Part shown: in pieces, positions 6,901 through 14,181 of the stretch
How the letters are laid out: each line of letters begins with the position of its first letter
Position numbering within the stretch: position 1 is the first letter of the stretch
Virus record (IMG/VR): IMGVR_UViG_3300008952_004029
Span: 1-34,801 of that record
Direction: 5' to 3' (one strand)
Length of the DNA: 34,801 nt
Source of the DNA: a virus
Made by a program: the position numbers and the translations under genes
The notes under the pieces: model-generated
The model's input: only the letters and a program-made list of their open reading frames with translations
Databases searched by the model: none
Told to the model about the DNA's origin: nothing

Positions 6901-7560
6901 ATGTCACCGTCTAAGTTAGCGCTTAAAAACTACATAATGGAAGTTTGTGGTGGCAATGATGCAGAAGCAATTTTATCGACAGCCGAGCTAGCTCATACCG
7001 GTCAAATGAGGCGCAGTGGTGAGCCATACATAGAGCACCCAATTGCTGTGGCAAACATAATTAGCAAGTATTATCCCGGGGAGCGGCTACTTTGTACAGC
7101 CGCTCTTTTACATGATACGCTTGAAGATGCGGTTGAGAATGGAAATTTTCGTGATGAGCAGGAACTAGTCGACACAATAAAATCATCATATGGCAATCCA
7201 GGTGAAGGAATGAAGGTACTCTCAATAGTCTATGCGTTAACACACGTAAAAGATGTTGAGTATGGTGACTATGTGCTTGATCTATTGACGAACCCAGATG
7301 CGCTTAAAATCAAGCTGGCAGATATGTTACATAATTTGACTAGCAGTCCCAGCGAGAAACAGGCAAAAAAATATGAAACAGCAATTACATCATTAGAACA
7401 AGCTGCTAACGGAGTACCACCCGGAGTTTCCTTGGAGCACTGGGATGCTTTAAAACATGCGGTTAGCAATACTATAGTAACTGAGGCTTTACGAGAAGTT
7501 GTGCGGGTAATAATTAATGATGAGGAAAGTGCCGAGTGTCCAGGCAAAAAAACAGATTAA
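6901..7560 (+). CDS. SpoT/MESH1-like HD-domain (p)ppGpp hydrolase
   Basis: ATG 6901 is chosen because GAGG (6888-6891) lies 9 nt upstream; a TTG at 6886 would overlap it. The product is 219 residues. HTGQMRRSGEPYIEHPIAVA (about 32-51) and AALLHDTLEDA (about 67-77), followed by KIKLADMLHNL (about 136-146), are the ordered metal and substrate residues of the RelA/SpoT HD domain: H32, H46, H71-D72, E75-D76, D141. There is no synthetase or TGS domain, so this is a stand-alone small alarmone hydrolase type. Predicted reaction: removal of the 3'-pyrophosphate of ppGpp, which would blunt the host stringent response. Other MESH1-type substrates, such as NADPH, are possible. KLALKNYIMEV at the N-terminus resembles the local tag. 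Its last 25 nt overlap the Nudix gene. Confidence 0.9.
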   Translation: MSPSKLALKNYIMEVCGGNDAEAILSTAELAHTGQMRRSGEPYIEHPIAVANIISKYYPGERLLCTAALLHDTLEDAVENGNFRDEQELVDTIKSSYGNPGEGMKVLSIVYALTHVKDVEYGDYVLDLLTNPDALKIKLADMLHNLTSSPSEKQAKKYETAITSLEQAANGVPPGVSLEHWDALKHAVSNTIVTEALREVVRVIINDEESAECPGKKTD

Positions 7561-8003
7561 TACGAGAGTTCATACAAATGGTAATAGCCCAGACACCCTC
7601 TAAGCCAGGGGCAGGAATTATAGTCGTACAGAGATTCACTACAGGGTGGAAGGTTCTTGCCCTAAAAACGCCGGGAGGTATTCTGGACATTCCTAAGGGG
7701 GCAATCGATGATAATGAATTTCCTCTTGAAGCTGCCCTAAGAGAAACAGAAGAAGAAGCCGGTATTACAAAGCTGGATTTCACGTGGGGTTTGGGCCACG
7801 TGGTCAATGGCGATATGACATGCTACATAGCACAAACCACAGAAGAACCTACAATTTCTGCGAATCCTCATACTCATATTGTTGAACATGTTGAGGCTAG
7901 CTGGGTAGATTGGAATTATCTTGAAGAAAATACATATGACTTTCTTAAGCCATGTATTAGGTGGGCCCAGGAGATTGTAGAAAATGAAAACCAGTGTCCT
8001 TAG
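7536..8003 (+). CDS. Nudix hydrolase
   Basis: A 155-residue protein starting at GTG 7536, inside the end of the HD gene, with GAGG at 7522-7525 as ribosome binding site. The Nudix box G-x5-E-x7-REUxEExGU is complete at about 55-77 (GAIDDNE ... RETEEEAGI). IVVQRFTTGWKVLALKTP before it and VEASWVDWNYLEEN after it are the usual strands; the C-terminal Trp/Tyr part resembles diadenosine-polyphosphate and bis(5'-nucleosyl)-tetraphosphatase types. It cleaves nucleoside diphosphates linked to another moiety; possible substrates are Ap4A, NAD-capped or triphosphorylated RNA 5' ends, or (p)ppGpp. An N-terminal NRLIREFIQMVI segment (about 6-17), absent from standard Nudix domains, matches the local tag. 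The stop overlaps the CCA-adding enzyme start by 20 nt. Confidence 0.92.
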   Translation: MSRQKNRLIREFIQMVIAQTPSKPGAGIIVVQRFTTGWKVLALKTPGGILDIPKGAIDDNEFPLEAALRETEEEAGITKLDFTWGLGHVVNGDMTCYIAQTTEEPTISANPHTHIVEHVEASWVDWNYLEENTYDFLKPCIRWAQEIVENENQCP

Positions 8004-9279
8004 AAACTATATTCAGGTTATTCTAAAAGAAGGTAGCGGAGACCTTACCGATGAACAATCTAATGCAGCGCTAGATTTAATCTCTAATCTAATTTCATCC
8101 AGCTCACAATTTAGAGGAAAGGTATACCTGGCCGGTGGAGCGGTTCGAGATGAAATCATGGGAAAGACTAGCCATGATATTGATATTGTCGTTGCACTTA
8201 AAGATGGTGGAATAAAGTTAGCTGAGTGGTTATCACAACGTGCACGCACGAAACATCGGCCGACAATATTCGAGCGATTTGGTACTGCAATGTTATCCAT
8301 GGATGGGGTTGAGCACAATGGAGTTGATCTGTCCGGAGTAGAAATCGAAATGGTTCAAACCCGTGCAGAAAAATATGATCCGGAATCTAGAAAACCTTCT
8401 ACATCTTTCGGAACAATTGAACAAGATGTAATGAGAAGAGACCTAACAATCAACTCATTACTTAAAGATCTTACCACCGGTGAGGTACTCGACCTTACAG
8501 GTAAGGGCTTACAAGATATTAAAGATGGTACCGTACGTACACCGATGGATCCTAATGAGACGTTTGATGATGATCCCCTAAGGATCTTGCGCGCAGTTAG
8601 ATTTACTAGTCGTTATGATTTTCATATGACGGAAGAGTTAGCGGCGGCCATGGTTAATAATGCCGATCGGCTCAAGATTATATCTAAAGAAAGAATACGA
8701 GATGAGCTAGGAAAGATCTTAACAGGAGCTAATCCAGAAAAGGGAATGGAGTTGTTGGTTGATCATGATCTAATTCGCTATGTCGTACCAGAGCTAGTAG
8801 GTAAAGAAAATCAGTTAACTAATTTAAGGTTTACTGGATCTGATCTCATTACCAACATGGCTAAATTACTTTCATTAACAAATGATCAGGCAATGAGTAG
8901 CGCTAAGCAGTTACGATTTTCAAATGAAGAAGCTAAGCAAATTATGACATTAGCAAACTTTCGAAATCAGATGATTCAGGATCCTTCAAACAAGAATATC
9001 CTTAAATCATCCCTTCCCGTGTACGCTAGCGGTGGTGGAGACTATGTCTTAGATGTAATTGATGACCTACCTTCAAAACGTGATGCCGAGGCTCTAAGTG
9101 AATTCTTGGGAGTCGAGCCTACATTATTTTTTTCCGGAGGAGACTTGCTTAAGACCTTTGAACTTAAGCCGGGCCCACAAATTGGAGAAATTATTAAGCT
9201 CCAACAAGAGTTATGGTATGAAAATCCTGCCGTTACACAGGCAGAAGTACGTTCAAAGATTGAAAATTATTTAAGTTGA
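7984..9279 (+). CDS. cca: tRNA CCA-adding enzyme / poly(A) polymerase family
   Basis: A 431-residue class II nucleotidyltransferase. VYLAGGAVRDEIMG (about 47-60) carries the GG-x-VRD signature. SHDIDIVV (about 63-70) gives the metal-binding pair Asp65/Asp67. RRDLTINSL (about 151-159) and DDPLRILRAVRF (about 196-207) are the ribose/base-recognition and neck motifs. The C-terminal body is helical. The family adds or repairs CCA at tRNA 3' ends; poly(A) polymerase I is the main alternative. The neighbouring tRNA-Asn lacks encoded CCA, which favours CCA addition. The first 19 residues, MKTSVLRNYIQVILKEGSG, precede the normal fold and look like a T4 capsid-targeting peptide, including L-K-E before Gly. 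AGGAG (7969-7973) supports the start. Confidence 0.92.
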   Translation: MKTSVLRNYIQVILKEGSGDLTDEQSNAALDLISNLISSSSQFRGKVYLAGGAVRDEIMGKTSHDIDIVVALKDGGIKLAEWLSQRARTKHRPTIFERFGTAMLSMDGVEHNGVDLSGVEIEMVQTRAEKYDPESRKPSTSFGTIEQDVMRRDLTINSLLKDLTTGEVLDLTGKGLQDIKDGTVRTPMDPNETFDDDPLRILRAVRFTSRYDFHMTEELAAAMVNNADRLKIISKERIRDELGKILTGANPEKGMELLVDHDLIRYVVPELVGKENQLTNLRFTGSDLITNMAKLLSLTNDQAMSSAKQLRFSNEEAKQIMTLANFRNQMIQDPSNKNILKSSLPVYASGGGDYVLDVIDDLPSKRDAEALSEFLGVEPTLFFSGGDLLKTFELKPGPQIGEIIKLQQELWYENPAVTQAEVRSKIENYLS

Positions 9280-9319
9280 ATTCACTATACTAAACAAACC
9301 CTCTGTATTGTGCAATATT

Positions 9320-9325
9320 TAGTAT
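9320..9325 (+). promoter_or_regulatory. candidate -10 box directly upstream of an SD-less start
   Basis: TAGTAT ends 4 nt before the ATG at 9330 within ATATTTAGTATAGTC. No Shine-Dalgarno is present, and no -35 is convincing. It may start the mRNA for the YhbH-SpoVR-PrkA module. Confidence 0.3.
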
Positions 9326-9329
9326 AGTC

Positions 9330-10508
9330 ATGTCTATTTTCAAAGAACATAAAACGTCTGCAGATCGTTCCGCATCCGACCGGCGTCGGCATAAGCAAAA
9401 AATCGAAAAAGCTATCCGTGAAGGCGTACACCATATTGTTGCTGATGAAAGCATAATAGGCCAGGATGGTAAAAAGAAGATTCGCATACCCGTGCGGGGG
9501 ATTAAAGAATATCGATTTGTTTATGGTGAGAACCCAAAGAATAAACGTGTAGGGAATGCTCAAGGAAAAAATATTGGCCGGGGACAGCAGATTGGAACTA
9601 ACAAGCCCCAGCCTGGCCAAGGACAAAAAGCAGGATCCGAACAAGGCGTTGAATATTATGACGTTGAAATAACGTTAGACGAGCTGGCTGCATATCTATT
9701 CGATTCTTTAGAGCTACCAGATCTAGAGCGTAAACACATTCAGAAAATTTTAGAAAAGAAAATGCAACGCCATGGTTACCGAAGTGATGGCATTCGGCCG
9801 AGGTTAGACAAGAAGCAGTCGATTAAAAAGAAGCTTAAAAGAAAAGCAGCGGCAAAGAGAGTCGGCACACACAATGAAGATGAAGATGAAAGATTTCCAT
9901 TTCATAAAAATGACCTTAGATATCGCCATATTAAGCCAGTTACCAAAGAGACCAGCAGCGCCGTAATCTTTTTTGTGATGGATATATCCGGATCAATGGG
10001 CCAACAAAAGAAATTTCTGGCGCGGAGCTTTTTCTTTTTGCTGTATCAGTTTATTAGGTACAGATATGAAAGTGTTGATTTAGTTTTTATTGCTCATGAC
10101 ACGCATGCGTATGAAGTGAATGAGCAGCAGTTTTTTACCCGTGGTCAGGGTGGAGGTACTATAGTCTCATCTGCACTTGAGATGGTACTCGATGTTGTAG
10201 AAAAGCGCTATAATCCGGAGTCATGGAACATATATGCATTTCATTGTTCTGATGGAGATAACTGGCCGAGTGATATGGAAAAATCTATATACCTCTCTGA
10301 ACGTATACGAGACTTAAGCCAAATGTATTGCTATAGCCAGATTGTTCCAGAGGAAGATACCGTACGATGGATTCGGGACGATGAACAAACGTTAGCGGGT
10401 GTATACGCACCTCTCGAGCGACCAAACTTCAAAATAGTAAAGATTCAAAAAAACAGTGATATATGGCCAGCATTTAAGACATTATTCGGAGGGAAATTAG
10501 GTGTCTGA
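9330..10508 (+). CDS. YhbH/YeaH family (DUF444) protein with VWA-like domain
   Basis: A 392-residue protein. The N-terminal part (RRRHKQKIEKAIREGVHHIV, then KIRIPVRGIKEYRF) matches the DUF444 start and looks closer to Bacillus YhbH than to E. coli YeaH. A Gly/Gln-rich linker follows. The C-terminal half is von Willebrand A-like: VMDISGSMGQ gives the D-x-S-x-S MIDAS, and RGQGGGTIVSSAL and HCSDGDNW complete the metal-site loops. Members partner with the PrkA/YeaG AAA+ kinase and SpoVR/YcgB; the complex's target is not settled. Here all three partners are adjacent. No Shine-Dalgarno precedes the ATG. The stop overlaps the SpoVR gene by 8 nt. Confidence 0.93.
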   Translation: MSIFKEHKTSADRSASDRRRHKQKIEKAIREGVHHIVADESIIGQDGKKKIRIPVRGIKEYRFVYGENPKNKRVGNAQGKNIGRGQQIGTNKPQPGQGQKAGSEQGVEYYDVEITLDELAAYLFDSLELPDLERKHIQKILEKKMQRHGYRSDGIRPRLDKKQSIKKKLKRKAAAKRVGTHNEDEDERFPFHKNDLRYRHIKPVTKETSSAVIFFVMDISGSMGQQKKFLARSFFFLLYQFIRYRYESVDLVFIAHDTHAYEVNEQQFFTRGQGGGTIVSSALEMVLDVVEKRYNPESWNIYAFHCSDGDNWPSDMEKSIYLSERIRDLSQMYCYSQIVPEEDTVRWIRDDEQTLAGVYAPLERPNFKIVKIQKNSDIWPAFKTLFGGKLGV

Positions 10509-11808
10509 TTGGGACTTCAAAATGTTAGAGGAATGGGATGAAAAAATCTGTGAGCTAGCTAAAACAGCTGGCTTAGACTGGCATCCTATTATCTATGAGA
10601 CATGCGACTATTATGAGATGATCGGAAATATGGCATACCACGGCCTGCCTAGTCATTATAGCCACTGGTCATTTGGAAAGTCTTTTGAGAGAACACACCA
10701 GCTTTATAATGCCGGAGTTGAAGGTTTGCCATATGAACTAATCATTAATGCAAATCCTTCAATTGCATATCTCATGAGAGAAAATCCTGCATATCTACAA
10801 CTGCTTATCATGTGTCACTGCGTTGGCCACTCTGATTTCTTTAAGAATAATAGAATGTTTGCGCATACTCGACCTGATCAGATAACGTTGAGGTTTCGGA
10901 ATGCCAGAAACAGAATCCAGAAATATATTGAAGATCCCAGCATCGGTATAGAGAAAGTGGAAAATATTTTAGATACCACTCACTCTATGAAATACCAAAT
11001 TAATCGATTTCATATTGCCCGGCCCTCACATGAAGAACTTAAAGAAGAATATACACAAAAAATCAAAAATGATGAAGATGGGCTGTATGCAGACTTTGAT
11101 ATTGAAAAAATTCCTCTAGAGCCAGATTTCGATATTATGAATTTTCTAATACATCATGCCCGACACCTTAAGGATTGGGAGCGCGATTTATTAGAGATCG
11201 TACGGGACGAATCATACTATTTTATGCCTCAAATTCAAACAAAGATTATGAATGAAGGATGGGCTAGTTTTTGGCACTATCGCTTAATGCACCAGCTTGA
11301 ACTTCCACAAAAGTTTCATATTCCGTTTCTAAAAAGTCACAATCAGGTAATTAGACCACACATCGGTGGCGTAAACCCCTATCATTTAGGGTTTTATATG
11401 TTTAAGCACATTGAAGAAAAATTTGGAATTGAGCGATGCTTTAAGGCTAGGGAAGTTTGTCATGATGCTTCATTCTTACGAGAATACTTAGATGAAGATA
11501 TCTGTTATGAACTTAACCTATTTTCTTACTCTAAAAAGAAGGCCGGATATTCAATTGACGAAATTTCTGACTCTGACGGGTGGAAAAAAGTCAAGAATGA
11601 CCTTATCAAGGGAGTGGGAGATGGTACAATTCCAAGGATATATGTAGAAGAAGTGTTACCAGGAAACGTTTTAATGCTAAAACATGAGCACGATGGCCGA
11701 GACCTTGAGCTTAATTATGCTGATGAAGTTATTAAGAATGTCCGGGCGCTTTGGCGTGATGAGGTAAAATTAACAACTATAGTAGAAGAAGAACCGTGGG
11801 AGATCTAA
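10501..11808 (+). CDS. SpoVR/YcgB family protein
   Basis: A 435-residue protein starting at GTG 10501 with GGAGGG at 10488-10493. Family hallmarks are visible: YEMIGNMAYHGLPSHYSHWS and FGKSFE near the N-terminus, MCHCVGHSDFFKNN (about 103-116), and MNEGWASFWHYRLM (about 249-262). GGVNPYHLGF and the C-terminal barrel-like part complete the fold. It is slightly shorter than bacterial SpoVR/YcgB (about 470-510). In bacteria this family is linked to sporulation cortex formation (Bacillus) and stationary or nitrogen-stress responses (enterics), but its biochemistry is unknown. The conserved His/Glu sets suggest a metal site. It is translationally coupled to the YhbH gene and lies 36 nt before the PrkA gene. 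Confidence 0.94.
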   Translation: MSDWDFKMLEEWDEKICELAKTAGLDWHPIIYETCDYYEMIGNMAYHGLPSHYSHWSFGKSFERTHQLYNAGVEGLPYELIINANPSIAYLMRENPAYLQLLIMCHCVGHSDFFKNNRMFAHTRPDQITLRFRNARNRIQKYIEDPSIGIEKVENILDTTHSMKYQINRFHIARPSHEELKEEYTQKIKNDEDGLYADFDIEKIPLEPDFDIMNFLIHHARHLKDWERDLLEIVRDESYYFMPQIQTKIMNEGWASFWHYRLMHQLELPQKFHIPFLKSHNQVIRPHIGGVNPYHLGFYMFKHIEEKFGIERCFKAREVCHDASFLREYLDEDICYELNLFSYSKKKAGYSIDEISDSDGWKKVKNDLIKGVGDGTIPRIYVEEVLPGNVLMLKHEHDGRDLELNYADEVIKNVRALWRDEVKLTTIVEEEPWEI

Positions 11809-11844
11809 TTATATTAGACACGGCTTACGATAGGACGGTAACAA

Positions 11845-13785
11845 ATGGCTAAACAGAAGGATACAAAAAACTTTCTTGATATTATCAAGGATCAACGGCT
11901 TAAGTCAAAGAAGGAAAAGTTTGAAGGATCTTTTCTGGAGTATCTTGAGTTGGTGCGATCTAATCCGGATATTGCAAAGTTATCTCATAAGAGACTATGC
12001 GATGCCCTAGAGGCTCATGGTATTTCCGAGATGTCGGACGACGACTCTAGAAAACATAAGCTCTTCGGTGGCGATAACATAAAGATATATGAGTATTTCA
12101 ATAATGAATTTTTCGGAATGGAAAAAGTAATATACAAGATAATGCGGTATCTTAAGTCGGCAGCCCTTAAGGGTGAAGAGAGCCGACAGGTGTTATTATT
12201 GATGGGCCCTGTGGGCGCAGGAAAGTCTGCGCTAACAGAACATATTAAAAGAGCCCTCGAGGGAATTTCGTATTATCATCTTAAGGATGACCCGCAACGT
12301 GGTGAACCTCTACAATTAATACCCAGAAGTCTCCGCGGGGAGTTCGAAGATATTTTAGGAATCCGGATTGAGGGTGACATTAGCCCCGTGGCGCGCCACC
12401 GATTGCTGGAAGAGTATTCAGGAAAATATGAAACCTTCCCTGTGGTTGAAACAACATTTTCTCAGCGCGCACGTAGGGGTGTAGCTGCGGTGCCGCCGAT
12501 GGACGCAAATAGCCAGGATACTAGTGTCCTTATTGGCTCAGAGGATATATCAAAGTTAGATCTATATCCAGAAGACGATCCGCGGGTTCTATCACTAAAT
12601 GGTGCTTTTAACGTTGGTAATCGTGGCTTAGTTGAATTTATTGAGTTATTCAAGAATGAAATTGAGTTTCTACATACAATTATTACTGCAACGCAGGAAA
12701 AGCGGGTACCATCCCCCGGTAGAAGTGACATGATATTCTTTGATGGTGTTATTTTAGCGCATTGTAATGAGGCTGAATGGAATCGATTTAGGGCCCAGCA
12801 TACTAATGAAGCAATTTTAGACCGAGTTGTGAAAATTAATGTTCCCTATGTACTCGAGCTTGATCAAGAAATCAAAATTTATGAAAAGCAATTGGCCCGG
12901 TCGGACTTCGACGCCCACATTGCCCCACATACTATCAGGGTCGCATCAATGTTTTCTGTGATGTCACGGCTTAAGCCTTCCCAAAAATGTGATATTCTAA
13001 CCAAGATGAAAATCTATAATGGCGAGGATGTTATAGAGAAAGGCAGGGTTAAGAAAATTGACATTAAAGATCTTCGTGAAGAATCTCGAGATGAGGGAAT
13101 GAATGGCATCTCAACACGATTTATTATGAAGGCAGTTGATAATGCATTGGCAGATGCCGAAAAGAATATGATTACGCCTGTTTCAATTATTAATTCCCTT
13201 ACCAAGCAAGTCAAAGAGCAATTGGTGAATGAAGAATTTAGAGTTTATTGCCTCGAATTGATCCAGAAGGTTGTTAGAGAAGAGTATCTTAGTATTTTGG
13301 AAACCGAGATTGCAAAAGCTTTCATTACTGCGTATGAGGAACAAGCCCAGTCATTATTTGACAATTATCTAGATAATGCAGAAGCTTTCACCACGCGCCA
13401 AAAGATCAAAGATAAGATTACTAAAGAAGTTCGTGAGCCTGATGAAGAATTCATGAGATCGATTGAAGAACAAATCGGTATCGTCGGATCAGCCCGGGAT
13501 GGATTTCGAAGCGATGTTACTGCATACATGTTTGCCAGCCTCCGGCGGGGAGAGAAGGTTAACTATCAAAGCTATGAACCTCTTAAAGAGGCAATTGAAG
13601 GTTATCTAATTGGATCTGTCAAAGACATGGCTCGAATTGTAACTAAGTCGAAGACTAGGGACGATGATCAGAAAAAGAAACATAACGAAATGGTTGAGGT
13701 TATGATGAATGAGTATGGTTATAATGCAGATTCCGCTGAAGAGATCTTAATCTTCGCTAGCAATAATCTCTGGCGTGACAGCTAA
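11845..13785 (+). CDS. PrkA/YeaG family AAA+ serine protein kinase
   Basis: A 646-residue protein, the usual length for YeaG/PrkA. GPVGAGKS (121-128) is Walker A. SEDISKLDLYPEDDPRVLSL and GLVEFIELFK, followed by HTIITATQE and DGVILAHCNEAEW, are PrkA AAA-domain signatures with Walker B and sensor regions. LDRVVKINVPY is the arginine-finger side. The C-terminal third is the kinase-like and helical region. In Bacillus PrkA was reported to act as a kinase and protease-like regulator; in E. coli YeaG acts with YeaH under stress. Encoded right after YhbH and SpoVR homologues, it completes the three-part system within one likely operon. The ribosome site is weak (GGACGG about 10 nt upstream). A phage version could rewire host stress metabolism. 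Confidence 0.95.
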   Translation: MAKQKDTKNFLDIIKDQRLKSKKEKFEGSFLEYLELVRSNPDIAKLSHKRLCDALEAHGISEMSDDDSRKHKLFGGDNIKIYEYFNNEFFGMEKVIYKIMRYLKSAALKGEESRQVLLLMGPVGAGKSALTEHIKRALEGISYYHLKDDPQRGEPLQLIPRSLRGEFEDILGIRIEGDISPVARHRLLEEYSGKYETFPVVETTFSQRARRGVAAVPPMDANSQDTSVLIGSEDISKLDLYPEDDPRVLSLNGAFNVGNRGLVEFIELFKNEIEFLHTIITATQEKRVPSPGRSDMIFFDGVILAHCNEAEWNRFRAQHTNEAILDRVVKINVPYVLELDQEIKIYEKQLARSDFDAHIAPHTIRVASMFSVMSRLKPSQKCDILTKMKIYNGEDVIEKGRVKKIDIKDLREESRDEGMNGISTRFIMKAVDNALADAEKNMITPVSIINSLTKQVKEQLVNEEFRVYCLELIQKVVREEYLSILETEIAKAFITAYEEQAQSLFDNYLDNAEAFTTRQKIKDKITKEVREPDEEFMRSIEEQIGIVGSARDGFRSDVTAYMFASLRRGEKVNYQSYEPLKEAIEGYLIGSVKDMARIVTKSKTRDDDQKKKHNEMVEVMMNEYGYNADSAEEILIFASNNLWRDS

Positions 13786-13805
13786 ACATTCTCTCTGTTA
13801 ATTAT

Positions 13806-13819
13806 ACTATAGCTATAGT
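13806..13819 (+). promoter_or_regulatory. 14-bp perfect palindrome, candidate operator/promoter
   Basis: ACTATAGCTATAGT is its own reverse complement and lies in the 54-nt gap between the PrkA gene and the next start. TATACTATA (13803-13811), which overlaps it, recurs at 19100-19108. Either a dimeric regulator site or a -10 element. Confidence 0.3.
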
Positions 13820-13839
13820 TTAACTACCGGAGGTGTGTT

Positions 13840-14181
13840 ATGAAAAATATCACGATCGGATATCCAGAATTTTTGCTAGTCGCCGGCTGTGCATTATGTG
13901 TTTTTAGCCCGGGCTCATTGGCATTAACAATCGTTTGCCTATCAATTGCTAGTGCTGTCATGCGCGCATCACTCAATATTAATTCTAAAAATAAAGAAGA
14001 TGAGCGAAAAGATAGAGAAGAAGAGCGACGTGTAAGATCAGAACAGCGTGTTGATAACGTTATTGATCAATTAGTAAAAGCAAATCAGTATCAAGCAGCT
14101 GCACAGTATACTTCTATTATGGGCGGACGGTTTAATCCAGGAGATGATGATGGTAGCGATAACGGCGGATACAACCACTAA
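13840..14181 (+). CDS. small membrane protein with charged C-terminal helix
   Basis: A 113-residue protein with CGGAGG 6 nt before the ATG. Residues about 10-43 are hydrophobic (FLLVAGCALCVF then LALTIVCLSIASAV), forming a membrane hairpin or one long span. KNKEDERKDREEERRVRSEQRVDNVIDQL (in two parts, about 50-78) is a highly charged helix or coiled coil. The tail is Gly/Asp-rich (GDDDGSDNGG). The shape resembles small phage holins or membrane adaptors, but nothing proves this. It follows the PrkA module and overlaps the chaperonin-like gene by 32 nt, so it may act with either. Family not recognised. Confidence 0.78.
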   Translation: MKNITIGYPEFLLVAGCALCVFSPGSLALTIVCLSIASAVMRASLNINSKNKEDERKDREEERRVRSEQRVDNVIDQLVKANQYQAAAQYTSIMGGRFNPGDDDGSDNGGYNH

